A stretch of DNA of 64,000 bases from Caloramator sp. E03 (GTDB lineage Bacteria > Bacillota > Clostridia > Clostridiales > Caloramatoraceae): the NCBI RefSeq assembly GCF_006016075.1, contig NZ_CP040093.1:1666501-1730500 (forward strand), given 5' to 3'. The notes beneath the pieces are model-generated. The model had not been told where the DNA came from. It saw nothing but the letters and a program-made list of their open reading frames with translations, and ran no database searches. The position numbers and the translations under genes were made by a program. Shown piece after piece: positions 37,317-45,695 of the stretch; position 1 is the first letter of the stretch, and every line of letters begins with the position of its first letter.

Positions 37317-37970
37317 ATGAGTAGAGTGGGAGAAAAAATACAAGATGCAAGGCAAAAAGCAGGTATTCCCATAAAGGCTCTTGCAAAAAAGCTTGGGGTT
37401 TCAGAAGGATTTATAGCCGATGTAGAATCAGGAAGAAGAATAATAAATGAGGAATTAATTAAGAAAATAGAAAAGCTTCTTGAGGTTAATCTAAACGAAG
37501 AACTATTTGATGAAGTTCAAGAGCCTATTGAAAACATAAAAGAAGTTGATGAAAATAAATTTATAAATAAGCAATGGGAAGATGCTTTTGCACATATTTT
37601 AAAAAAAATACCTGTATGTAGTGTTAATTTAAAAGAAATTTATGGTTATGTCTATTTGCCTGTGATAGAAAAAAAAATAGAAGGATATCCATCAGATAAG
37701 CTTTTTTATATAAAGGTACCTGATGATAGTATGAGAGGCTTTAGAATAGCTAAGGATGATAAGGTTTTAGTATATGAGACTTCAGAAATTTTAAGCAACT
37801 CAATCTGTTTAATAGACATAGATGGCAAAAAATGTATAAGACAGATTAAAAGAGTAGATGCAAACAAAGCATTAATAATATCTCATTCAAATGATTTGAA
37901 AACTGAAACAAAAGATGTTAAATCTTTCACAGTAATAGGAAGATGTATCAAATTGGAATCAGAATTGTAA
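37317..37970 (+). CDS. XRE-family regulator with an S24/LexA-like C-terminal domain
   Basis: 217 residues. Residues 1-60 are an XRE helix-turn-helix (IKALAKKLGVSEGFIADVES). Residues about 120-217 match the S24 (LexA/CI) fold, with the nucleophile region VPDDSMRG (Ser138) and the GRCIKLE end. The base expected 37 residues later, equal to the Ser119-Lys156 spacing in LexA, is Arg175 (KKCIRQIK), and no Ala-Gly or Cys-Gly cleavage site is seen in the linker. It is therefore likely a non-cleaving, ligand- or protein-sensing regulator. ATG 37317 behind AAAGAGGTG. Confidence 0.82.
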   Translation: MSRVGEKIQDARQKAGIPIKALAKKLGVSEGFIADVESGRRIINEELIKKIEKLLEVNLNEELFDEVQEPIENIKEVDENKFINKQWEDAFAHILKKIPVCSVNLKEIYGYVYLPVIEKKIEGYPSDKLFYIKVPDDSMRGFRIAKDDKVLVYETSEILSNSICLIDIDGKKCIRQIKRVDANKALIISHSNDLKTETKDVKSFTVIGRCIKLESEL

Positions 37971-38120
37971 AAGTTAAAATATAAACAATAATTTTAATAT
38001 TATGTAATAAATAAGAGTTTAATTTAGAATAATATAGCAAAATTACTATTGATATTAGTATATATAAGAATTAAAAAAAGAAATGACATAGTATAAACCT
38101 CATTTTCCATAAATATAATA

Positions 38121-38148
38121 TTGACAATAATTTGCCAAGCATTAATAT
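38121..38148 (+). promoter_or_regulatory. Promoter of the sodium-dependent transporter gene
   Basis: TTGACA (38121-38126) is followed 16 bases later by TAATAT (38143-38148). It would give a leader of about 80 bases before the ATG at 38237. No riboswitch structure is seen in the leader. Confidence 0.7.
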
Positions 38149-38236
38149 GTTAAAAAATTTTAATAAAATATTATTGTAATTTTCTAATAAATGCAGTATC
38201 ATTATAAGAAAATTCATTTTTGGAGGGAGGTTTATC

Positions 38237-39814
38237 ATGTCAGAAAAAAGAGAAAACTGGGGTAGTAAAATTGGAATGATTTTGGCTATGGCTGGAAACG
38301 CGATTGGTTTGGGTAACTTCTGGAGATATCCTTACCAAGCAGCAAAAAATGGTGGAGGAGCCTTCATGATTCCGTACTTTGCGGCACTTATACTTCTTGG
38401 TATTCCGCTTATGCTAGTTGAATGGAATCTGGGTCGTGAAGGTGGAAAGTATGGACATGGTACTTTAGGGCCTATGGTTTACCTTCAGGCAAGAGAAGGA
38501 GTTAAACCAAAAACAGCAGCAGTACTTGGGGCTATTGCAGGGGCACTTGCCTTTGGAGTTACTGTACTTGTTAACTCTTACTACAACCATATAATAGGTT
38601 GGACTCTTGGCTATGCATGGATGTCAGCAACAGGTGGATATATGGATAAGTCAGTAGGTACAGGAGATATATTTGTTAATTATATCCAGAGTCCTGGTAA
38701 ATTTATAATATTTTGGGTTATAGCTCTTGCATTCTTAGGTTATGCAGTTATGAGAGGTATTCAGGCTGGTATCGAAGCTTGGGCAAAGTTTATGATGCCA
38801 ACAATTTATATTTTTGGAATCTTACTTATTATAAGAACATTAACTCTTGGAGCACCAGTAAAGCCTGACTGGACTCCAATTGCAGGACTTAATTTTATTT
38901 GGACTCCTCACTGGGAACAACTAAATTGGACAGCAGCTCTTGCAGCAGCAGGACAGATATTCTTCACACTATCACTTGGTATGGGAATTATTCCGAACTA
39001 TGCATCATATCTTAAACCAGAGGATGATATAGTTTTATCAGGTATAGCAACGGTATCATTAAATGAGCTTGCAGAAGTTATTCTTGGAGGAACAATAGCT
39101 ATTCCTATAGCCTATACATTCCTTGGTCAGGAAGGCTTAAAGAGTGGTGTAGGACTTTCCTTTATAGCTCTTCCAAACATCTTTAGGCAGATGGCAGGAG
39201 GACAAATATTTGGAACATTCTGGTTCTTGCTCCTCTTCTTTGCTGGGTTTACAAGTGCAATAGCAATGTACAACTATTTAGTTGCACTTATAGAAGAAGA
39301 ACTTGGAATTAAAAAGACAACAGCATCTATTATGGTATTTGCACTTTATATAATACTTGGTCTTCCAGTTGGGCTTGAAGCTGGTATTACAAAGACAGCT
39401 GACCTTGCAGTATTAAGTGAGCTTGATAACTGGGTAGGATCATATCTTCTTGTTGTTCTTGGATTATTAGAAGTTATAGCTTGTGGATGGCTTATGAAAG
39501 ATAGAGCTCTTGAAACAATGAACAAAGGAAGCTACTGGAAGGTTCCAGATTTGTTCTTTAAGCTCTTTATACAGTTCTTAACACCAGCGGCAACAATAAT
39601 ACTTCTTGTATTCTCAACAATAGATTATGCAAAACAAGGTTACTTTAATCTTATACCTGAAATGTATGTAAAATCAGGACTTGGAAGCTGGGCTCTTTTT
39701 GCAAGAATTTTAATAGTATTTGTTCTTGTTATTGGATTCTATCAATCATATAGTTCAATTAAGAAGAGATATAAAGTTGAACTTGAAACTTCAAGAGTTT
39801 CTATAAGAAAGTAA
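38237..39814 (+). CDS. Sodium-dependent amino-acid transporter of the NSS/SNF family
   Basis: 525 residues, about 12 membrane helices. The N-terminus NWGSKIGMILAMAGNAIGLG NFWRYP is the conserved sodium-binding first helix of LeuT-type transporters, and the LSLGMGIIPNYASYLKPEDDI segment follows. It should import an amino acid with sodium. A 32-residue MetS-like subunit is encoded 13 bases downstream, as in the MetPS methionine/alanine importer, so methionine or a similar substrate is likely (inference). ATG 38237 behind GGAGGGAGG. Confidence 0.93.
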   Translation: MSEKRENWGSKIGMILAMAGNAIGLGNFWRYPYQAAKNGGGAFMIPYFAALILLGIPLMLVEWNLGREGGKYGHGTLGPMVYLQAREGVKPKTAAVLGAIAGALAFGVTVLVNSYYNHIIGWTLGYAWMSATGGYMDKSVGTGDIFVNYIQSPGKFIIFWVIALAFLGYAVMRGIQAGIEAWAKFMMPTIYIFGILLIIRTLTLGAPVKPDWTPIAGLNFIWTPHWEQLNWTAALAAAGQIFFTLSLGMGIIPNYASYLKPEDDIVLSGIATVSLNELAEVILGGTIAIPIAYTFLGQEGLKSGVGLSFIALPNIFRQMAGGQIFGTFWFLLLFFAGFTSAIAMYNYLVALIEEELGIKKTTASIMVFALYIILGLPVGLEAGITKTADLAVLSELDNWVGSYLLVVLGLLEVIACGWLMKDRALETMNKGSYWKVPDLFFKLFIQFLTPAATIILLVFSTIDYAKQGYFNLIPEMYVKSGLGSWALFARILIVFVLVIGFYQSYSSIKKRYKVELETSRVSIRK

Positions 39815-39827
39815 GGAGGGGTTTTAT

Positions 39828-39926
39828 ATGTCAGGTAGTGCATTAGCTTTTATGGTAATAGCCTGGGGCGTAATTATTGCGGCCGTAGTTGTAACCCTCT
39901 CATCATTATTAAAACACAGTAAATAA
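39828..39926 (+). CDS. MetS-like small subunit of the NSS transporter
   Basis: A 32-residue ORF, MSGSALAFMVIAWGVIIAAV followed by VVTLSSLLKHSK: one membrane helix and a short basic tail. It has a clear AAGGAGGGG eight bases before the ATG. The size, helix and position directly after an NSS-family gene match the MetS family, small partners needed for transport by some NSS importers (established for Corynebacterium MetPS). It is shorter than the usual gene-finding cut-off. Confidence 0.88.
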   Translation: MSGSALAFMVIAWGVIIAAVVVTLSSLLKHSK

Positions 39927-39930
39927 GCAT

Positions 39931-39952
39931 AACCCCCGCGAATGCGGGGGTT
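39931..39952 (+). terminator. GC-rich hairpin after metS
   Basis: AACCCCCGC / GCGGGGGTT, a perfect 9-base stem with a 4-base loop, five bases after the stop. Only TTAATAT follows, so termination may be incomplete; some read-through into the gene at 39975 is possible. Confidence 0.7.
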
Positions 39953-39974
39953 AATATAATTAGGAGGTAGAATT

Positions 39975-40649
39975 ATGGACAGTAGTTTAGTTGTTTTGCT
40001 TGAAGATATCAAAAGGAAAATTGACAAAAGTGCTATAAATGAAAACAAAAAAGAAAAGTATAAAAAAGAATTAGAAAATTTAATTTTTAAGTATAGGCAA
40101 CTTGGAGTTCCTAATAATCATAAGGAAACTTATGAAAGCCTTCTTAAAAAGGGTAGAGAGCTTATGAAGGATGCAAATATAAATGATAAAGGTAAAATAG
40201 AATATTATTTAAGATATTGTAATGCAGCATTATACGATTTTAATGAAAACCTAAAGCCTTTAAATAGAATTGTTCTATCCTATATGTTGACATGCATATT
40301 GTTTTTTGCATTATCTCCTCAATACTTTTCTTATATACTTCCTCTTATAATGATAATACCTATTTATCTTGGATTAAAGGGAGTAAGAAATAGATCTTTC
40401 AATGGACTTTTATATGCATTATCATGCATACCAATGGCACTTTTGACATCTGTTGCATGGCTTTGGAATGCGTTTTTAGCTTCAAAAAATTTTGGTGCAT
40501 ATATTGAGGCACTTTCTAAACAATTTAATAAAAGTCCAGAAACAGCAAGAAATTTAATTATTATATTTGTTGCTATGAGCTTTATTTTGCTTGCTTCGTC
40601 ATTATATACTTTAATTATGGGTATAAAATATAGAAAGATGTTTGTATAA
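39975..40649 (+). CDS. Membrane protein of unknown function
   Basis: 224 residues, not recognised. Residues 1-95 are a charged, probably coiled-coil helical region (KEKYKKELENLIFKYRQLG). Residues about 98-220 hold about four membrane helices (IVLSYMLTCILFFALS, ILPLIMIIPIYLGL, GLLYALSCIPMALLTSV and LIIIFVAMSFILLASSLY), with a soluble loop (about 165-185) between helices three and four, and a short KYRKMFV end. ATG 39975 has TAGGAGGTAG upstream. It lies after metS with a weak terminator between, but a link to the transporter is not evident. Confidence 0.65.
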   Translation: MDSSLVVLLEDIKRKIDKSAINENKKEKYKKELENLIFKYRQLGVPNNHKETYESLLKKGRELMKDANINDKGKIEYYLRYCNAALYDFNENLKPLNRIVLSYMLTCILFFALSPQYFSYILPLIMIIPIYLGLKGVRNRSFNGLLYALSCIPMALLTSVAWLWNAFLASKNFGAYIEALSKQFNKSPETARNLIIIFVAMSFILLASSLYTLIMGIKYRKMFV

Positions 40650-41027
40650 TTTAATTAAAAATCAGGGAAAAATACAGGTGCTGACTTGCTACATTGTCTG
40701 TGTTTTTTAGAAGTAGATATATTTTTTAAGATTTTTGATAAAGAGGATGCATCTAGTATCTGATTTAATAAGAAAAGCTATAGAAAGTATAGTTGTTAAT
40801 AAAGTTAAATGGAAATATGTTGCATAGCATCCTATCCGAAAATGGCTTGTTGCATGAAAGTAGCCGATAATGTAGGTAAAATGCTTTGTTTAAAATATAG
40901 GCTTAAAGGTAAAATTATATGGGAAGATACAACATTATACATTATTAAAAAGTTTACAATGGGTGCATACTTTATTAATATATTATTTGTAGAATATGTA
41001 TAAGATTTAAATAAAGTAGGTGATAAC
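40650..41027. other. 378-base gap without a convincing gene
   Basis: Short open frames exist (for example 40809-41003 plus, 64 codons, rich in Cys and Met), but none has a ribosome site or a recognisable product. A 26-codon frame from 40747 ends at a TAG. The stretch may be decayed coding sequence. A weak hairpin followed by GTTTTTT (about 40673-40708) could end the preceding transcript. Confidence 0.4.
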
Positions 41028-41702
41028 ATGGGTAGGATGGTCAGGATACTTATAAAAGATTATAAAAAAGTAGCTGGAAGGCTATCTTTCCTTATATCTA
41101 TCATATTTACTTCAGCAATTTATAGGTATTTAAACGTTTATAGGGGAAAGGCATATCATATACCAACTTTTATTGATGGACTTATACCTTTTAATAAATA
41201 TTTTGCTATTCCGTATTTGGGATGGTATATATATCTTGGATTTTGGATATTTTATTATTCTGTAGTTGATGAAAAGAGGTATTTTAAACTTATCTGGGGG
41301 TTGAACTTAGGTATGTTGATATGCTTTTTTGTATATTATTTTTTCCCGACTTACGTTCCACGCCCAGAAATCCATGGAAATGATATATTTGATAATATGA
41401 TGAGATTTATATATAATAAGGATAATCCATATAATTGTTTTCCAAGCATACATGTATTTGATGCAGTGCTTGTTGGTATATATATAAATCGTGATGAGGT
41501 TTTATCTTTATACGATAAACTCATATCAAGCATGATTGTGGTAATTATAATTTTTTCTACATTTTTTGTAAAACAGCATTATATATATGATGCCATATCT
41601 GGAATGTTTGTTGCATATTCTGTATATTTTATATTTAATTATAAAGAAGTATTGTTTAAACTACAAAGTAAGTATGCTGCACTAAAATTAGATGATAAAT
41701 AA
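41028..41702 (+). CDS. PAP2-family membrane phosphatase-like protein
   Basis: 224 residues, about six membrane helices. The three acid-phosphatase motifs are visible: YVPRPEI (motif 1, K/R...RP), CFPSIHVFDA (motif 2, PSxH) and STFFVKQHYIYDAISG (motif 3, with the catalytic His and Asp). Members remove phosphate from lipid phosphates or act as inositol-lipid transferases. ATG 41028 is behind AAAGTAGGTGA. Its stop overlaps the start region of the radical SAM gene, so the two are cotranscribed. Confidence 0.85.
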   Translation: MGRMVRILIKDYKKVAGRLSFLISIIFTSAIYRYLNVYRGKAYHIPTFIDGLIPFNKYFAIPYLGWYIYLGFWIFYYSVVDEKRYFKLIWGLNLGMLICFFVYYFFPTYVPRPEIHGNDIFDNMMRFIYNKDNPYNCFPSIHVFDAVLVGIYINRDEVLSLYDKLISSMIVVIIIFSTFFVKQHYIYDAISGMFVAYSVYFIFNYKEVLFKLQSKYAALKLDDK

Positions 41703-41715
41703 AGGAATGATGCTT

Positions 41716-42606
41716 TTGAATAAGACAAGCTGTAATGTATGTCCAAGATGTTGTGATGTAGATAGAAATAATACTTTGGGATATTGTAGAGTAGGAAATA
41801 ATGTTAAAGTTGCCAAGGTTTTTTTACATTTTTGGGAAGAACCTTGTATATCAGGTGATAGGGGTTCTGGCACTGTATTTTTTACTGGATGTAACTTAAG
41901 CTGTGTGTTTTGTCAAAATTATGAAATAAGTCAGGAAGGAAAGGGTAAGGAAATTACAATTGACAGGCTTTGTGAAATTTTTTTAGAGCTTCAGGAAAAA
42001 AAGGCTCACAATATAAACCTTGTAACTCCAACTCACTATACGATGCAGATTCGTGAAGCTATAATTAAAGCAAAGTCCTTAGGACTTAATATACCAATTA
42101 TCTATAATTCCAATGGCTATGAAAAGATTGAAACTTTAAAACTTCTTGAAGGGATTATAGATGTCTATCTTCCTGATATTAAATACTATGATGAAAAGTA
42201 TAGTATGAGATATTCTAAAGCTCCAAGGTATTTTTATTATGCTTCAAATGCACTTCTTGAAATGTATAGGCAGGTAGGTTCTCCAAAGTTTGATGATAAT
42301 GGAATTATAAGAAAAGGTGTTATGATAAGGCATCTTATGATTCCGGGTTTACTTTTTGATTCAAAAAAAATAGTAGATTGGGTTTTAAAAAATTTACCTA
42401 ATGATATATATTTCAATATAATGAGCCAATATACTCCTATGCATAAAGCGCAGTACTATCCGGAAATTAATAAAAAAATTAATAAGAAACACTATGAAGC
42501 AATTATAGAGTATGCAATGTCAATTGGGCTTAAAAATGGATATTTTCAAGATTATGACAGTTCAACAAAAGAATATGTACCCAATTTTGATTTTGAAGGT
42601 GTATAG
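41716..42606 (+). CDS. Radical SAM protein (PflA-like)
   Basis: 296 residues from TTG 41716, which has AAAGGA nine bases upstream; ATGs at 41692, 41707 and 41710 are alternatives but are too close to or before that site. The N-terminal Cys cluster (CNVCPRCCDVDR) is followed by the radical SAM motif CNLSCVFCQ (CxxxCxxC), which binds the 4Fe-4S cluster, and by glycine-rich SAM-binding strands. It resembles pyruvate formate-lyase activase homologues of the uncharacterised PflX/AmmeMemoRadiSam type. The target is unknown; no glycyl-radical enzyme gene is nearby. Confidence 0.88.
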   Translation: MNKTSCNVCPRCCDVDRNNTLGYCRVGNNVKVAKVFLHFWEEPCISGDRGSGTVFFTGCNLSCVFCQNYEISQEGKGKEITIDRLCEIFLELQEKKAHNINLVTPTHYTMQIREAIIKAKSLGLNIPIIYNSNGYEKIETLKLLEGIIDVYLPDIKYYDEKYSMRYSKAPRYFYYASNALLEMYRQVGSPKFDDNGIIRKGVMIRHLMIPGLLFDSKKIVDWVLKNLPNDIYFNIMSQYTPMHKAQYYPEINKKINKKHYEAIIEYAMSIGLKNGYFQDYDSSTKEYVPNFDFEGV

Positions 42607-42619
42607 ATTAATAGAGCCT

Positions 42620-42660
42620 GAAACAGCTTCTAAAAAAGAAAAGGAGCTGTTTTTTATTTT
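42620..42660 (+). terminator. Terminator of the PAP2/radical SAM pair
   Basis: AAACAGCT (42621-42628) pairs with AGCTGTTT (42645-42652), with a 16-base loop region, followed by TTTTATTTT, 14 bases past the stop. Confidence 0.8.
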
Positions 42661-42886
42661 AGTTCATTTTATAAAAATCAATACATTAAATCCATTAATA
42701 AGAATAAGGCTACTTTTAATTATAATTATTATGTATTCAAAGTCTTGGTCAAATTTCAAAAATTAAAATTTATGATGGGGATGTATATCTTTTGCTATGT
42801 ATTAATAAACTATTTTATGACTAAATGTAGGGTTAAAAAAATGCAACGCAATTTATGAATGAAAGTGATAAAATTCAATTAACAGT

Positions 42887-43072
42887 TTAACTTTTCTGAA
42901 AATCATGATTCTGAAAACTTTTTTCATAGTCAGAATGTGCTTTATTTGAAACAGTATTACAATAAGGACATACAGCTTCAGAATTTTTAGATTTAATATA
43001 TATAGTATCTTCTATTATTTCATACTTCTCTAAAGTTAACCTTTTATCCAATAGCGCTATTAATTCTTCCAT
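42887..43072 (-). pseudogene. Truncated ISL3-family transposase (N-terminal remnant)
   Basis: 61 codons from ATG 43072, with AAAGGAGA upstream. The sequence has the N-terminal zinc-finger region of ISL3-type transposases: YEIIEDTIYIKSKNSEAVCPYCNTVS, then SDYEKSFQN (short quotes of the region). Full-length proteins have about 400 residues with a DDE core, none of which follows; the frame breaks into stops after residue 61, and 42661-42886 shows no further coding match. No terminal inverted repeats were found. It is the relic of an insertion element lying between the radical SAM gene and the lipoyl operon; 43113-43199 holds another short frame of 28 codons with no ribosome site. Confidence 0.72.
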
Positions 43073-43182
43073 ATTATAATTTTCTCCTTTAGTTTAATTA
43101 CTATATTAGTGTATGAAAAATAATATAGCAATTCAACTAACTTTGGAAAGAGCCGATTTTATTTTACCAGAAACATTTAATA

Positions 43183-43211
43183 TTGAAAAGAAAAAATAAT
43201 TATATTATAAT
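43183..43211 (+). promoter_or_regulatory. Promoter of the lipoyl/DGC operon
   Basis: TTGAAA (43183-43188) and TATAAT (43206-43211) with an exact 17-base spacer, 53 bases before the first gene. It is the only convincing promoter seen ahead of the nine-gene run. Confidence 0.75.
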
Positions 43212-43263
43212 TTAATTATATAATAAATAATCAAATATTCATTTAAGATAAGGATGTGATGAA

Positions 43264-43743
43264 ATGTGGACATATAGCTTATATGGAATTACCATTGTCC
43301 TACTACTAATTTCGTATAAAAATGACAAGAAAAAAACAAAGTTGGCATTGAAAAAGGCTTGGAAGTCATTCGAAAATATTTTACCTGAATTTTTAGGAGT
43401 AATAATGTTAGTTGGAATATTGCTATCTGTATTAAATCCTGAGGTTATATCAAGGATAATTGGAAAAGAATCAGGCTTATTTGGTGTAATAGTTTCTGCA
43501 ATAGTGGGTTCAATTACCTTAATACCTGGGTTTGTTGCATTTCCAACAGCAGCACTTTTATTAAAATCAGGTGCAGGCTATACACAAATAGCAGCCTTTA
43601 TTTCAACACTTATGATGGTGGGTATTGTTACTATGCCGGTTGAAACAAAATACTTTGGTAAAAAAATAACAATATCAAGAAATGTTTTAGCTTTTTTATT
43701 TTCATTTTTAGTAGCCTTCATTATAGGAAAGGTTGTGATGTGA
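43264..43743 (+). CDS. Half-size permease, subunit 1 (ArsP/DUF318-like)
   Basis: 159 residues with about four to five membrane helices, including the family-like segment ITLIPGFVAFPTAALLLKSGAGYTQIAAF (key parts IPGF and FPTAALL). Full-length permeases of this family (COG0701) carry two such halves in one chain; here each half is a separate gene and the second follows one base later. ATG 43264 is behind AAGGATGTG. The substrate is unknown; arsenic-organic, sulfur or metal compounds are possible. It opens the operon of redox and lipoyl genes. Confidence 0.78.
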   Translation: MWTYSLYGITIVLLLISYKNDKKKTKLALKKAWKSFENILPEFLGVIMLVGILLSVLNPEVISRIIGKESGLFGVIVSAIVGSITLIPGFVAFPTAALLLKSGAGYTQIAAFISTLMMVGIVTMPVETKYFGKKITISRNVLAFLFSFLVAFIIGKVVM

Positions 43744-43744
43744 T

Positions 43745-44278
43745 ATGAGTAAGTTTATAAAAAGATATAGATTTTTTATTATTACTGTTGTTGCACTTTT
43801 AATACTTATGGGAGTTAATTTTAAAGTAGGTGTAAAGGCTTTAAATATTGTAGGATATAGCTTTAAAGAAATGTTGTTAGTCATACCACCAATATTTGTT
43901 TTATTAGGACTTCTTGATATATGGGTCCCAAGGGACACAATGATAGGACTAATGGGAGAAGGTTCAGGAATAAAAGGAATCCTTCTTGCGATATTTTTAG
44001 GTTCAGCAGCAGCGGGTCCACTTTATGGTGCTTTCCCAATAGCAGCTGTGTTCATGAAAAAGGGAGTTAAATTTACAAATATATTAATTTTTATTGGAGC
44101 TTGGTCAACAACAAAAATACCTATGTTCTTATTTGAATTATCATCACTTGGAACAAAGTTTGCTCTAACAAGATTACTTGTTGATATACCTGGAATAATA
44201 ATTATAGCATTTATTTTATCTAAAATGATAAGTAAAGGTGAAATTGAGGAAATATATAAAAATGCGGAGAAACTTTAA
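43745..44278 (+). CDS. Half-size permease, subunit 2 (ArsP/DUF318-like)
   Basis: 177 residues, about five membrane helices. It mirrors subunit 1: GAFPIAAVFMKKGVKFTNI aligns with its FPTAALLLKSGAGYTQI segment. The pair of half-permeases presumably forms a heterodimeric transporter. ATG 43745 overlaps the previous stop region (TGATATGAG). The tight spacing to the flavoenzyme gene (16 bases) argues that the transported compound is a substrate or product of the redox system encoded downstream. Confidence 0.78.
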   Translation: MSKFIKRYRFFIITVVALLILMGVNFKVGVKALNIVGYSFKEMLLVIPPIFVLLGLLDIWVPRDTMIGLMGEGSGIKGILLAIFLGSAAAGPLYGAFPIAAVFMKKGVKFTNILIFIGAWSTTKIPMFLFELSSLGTKFALTRLLVDIPGIIIIAFILSKMISKGEIEEIYKNAEKL

Positions 44279-44294
44279 TGGGGAGGGCTTTTAA

Positions 44295-45677
44295 ATGGAA
44301 ACAATTTACAGGGATTATGTAATTTTAGGAGGAGGACCAACGGGTTATTATGCAGCTATTCATGGAGCTAAATTAGGTGCAAATATAACTCTTATAGAAG
44401 ATAAAGAAATTGGTGGAGTATGCCTAAATAAAGGTTGTATACCTACCAAAGCCCTTTTAAAATCTTCAGGAATAATTAAAGAAGTAAAAAGAGCAAAAGA
44501 ATTTGGTATAGATGCAGATATTAAAAAAATAAACTTAGAAATAGCAGTAGATAGAAAAAATAGAGTAGTAAAAGCACTAAATATGGGTTTATCAAGTCTG
44601 ATCAATTCAAATAAAATAGAACTTATTAAAGGAAGAGGAATATTAAAGAGTAAAAATCAAATATTAATCGAGTCAAAAGAGGAAACAAAAGTAATTCAGT
44701 TTAAAAAATTAATCATCTCAACAGGAGCATCACCAATTATTCCAAACATTGAAGGAGTAACAAACGAAGGTGTATTAACTAGTGATGAACTATTAGATTT
44801 AAAAACAATGCCACAGGAGATAGTAATTATTGGGGCAGGTGTTATTGGACTTGAATTTGCAGAGATGTACTCATCATTTTCAAAGGTAACTGTAATTGAA
44901 GTTAGAGATAAATTATATTTATCAGATGAAGAAATAGATAACGAACTTCTAAAAATAATGAAAAGAAAGGGAATAAACTTTAAATTTAATTCTAAAGTTA
45001 TACGCATAAACAAAATAAATGACAAACTTGAAGTGGTTTTTGAAGAAAATGGCAAAGAAAACAGTATAAAAACTGATAATGTTCTTTTATCCTGTGGAAG
45101 AAGGCCCAACATATCAAAAGATATGATAGATATAGGATTAGATATTAAAAATGGAGCTTTAGTTGTTAATAAGGAATTTAAAACAAATATAGAAAATATA
45201 TATGCAGCAGGAGATGTTATTGGTGGAAAGCAACTTGCTCATTTGAGCTTTGCTGAAGGAAGATGTGCAATAGAGAATGCATTAGGTATTAAATCAAAAT
45301 TAAACTATAATGCTGTTCCAAATTGTATATATACAGAACCAGAGGTTGCAACGGTTGGTATGACAGAGTCTGAAGCAAGCAGTAAAGGCTATGAAGTTAA
45401 AATAGGAAAATATTATTTTAGGAATAATGGCAGAGCACTTACTTTAGGAAATAGAGATGGATTTGTTAAGGTGGTTGTTGATAAAAATAGTAACATAGTT
45501 TTAGGGGCTCAAATATTAGGGGAAAGTGCTTCAGAGATGATTTCGGAACTGACATTAGCTATAACATTAAAGGCTGATGTAAATATATTATCTACAATGA
45601 TTCATCCACATCCAACTTTATCAGAGGCTATATTTGAGGCCTGTGGAGATGCTTGTGGGATGTCAGTTCATAAATAA
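44295..45677 (+). CDS. Dihydrolipoyl dehydrogenase-like flavoenzyme
   Basis: 460 residues. The features of lipoamide dehydrogenase are complete: FAD motif GGGPTGYYAA, redox-active disulfide GGVCLNKGCIPTK, NAD motif GAGVIGLEFAEMY, second FAD motif IYAAGDVIGGKQLAH and the C-terminal HPHPTLSEAIFEA with catalytic His-Glu. It should exchange electrons between NAD(H) and a dihydrolipoyl group. The matching lipoyl carrier is encoded in the same operon (46362-47213), and no 2-oxoacid dehydrogenase or glycine cleavage genes are near, so its partner is probably that carrier. ATG 44295 behind GGGGAGGG. Confidence 0.95.
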   Translation: METIYRDYVILGGGPTGYYAAIHGAKLGANITLIEDKEIGGVCLNKGCIPTKALLKSSGIIKEVKRAKEFGIDADIKKINLEIAVDRKNRVVKALNMGLSSLINSNKIELIKGRGILKSKNQILIESKEETKVIQFKKLIISTGASPIIPNIEGVTNEGVLTSDELLDLKTMPQEIVIIGAGVIGLEFAEMYSSFSKVTVIEVRDKLYLSDEEIDNELLKIMKRKGINFKFNSKVIRINKINDKLEVVFEENGKENSIKTDNVLLSCGRRPNISKDMIDIGLDIKNGALVVNKEFKTNIENIYAAGDVIGGKQLAHLSFAEGRCAIENALGIKSKLNYNAVPNCIYTEPEVATVGMTESEASSKGYEVKIGKYYFRNNGRALTLGNRDGFVKVVVDKNSNIVLGAQILGESASEMISELTLAITLKADVNILSTMIHPHPTLSEAIFEACGDACGMSVHK

Positions 45678-45695
45678 AAATAGGGAGGTTTTAAA

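Noticed and set aside
37971-38236. Possible riboswitch ahead of the NSS transporter
   Set aside because: No S-box, T-box or other known conserved core is visible; only a plain promoter.
40809-41003. 64-codon plus-strand ORF rich in Cys and Met
   Set aside because: No ribosome site, no recognisable domain and no other support; a minus-strand frame of similar size overlaps it.
42512-42766. 84-codon ORF after the radical SAM gene
   Set aside because: It overlaps the end of the radical SAM gene in another frame and crosses its terminator.
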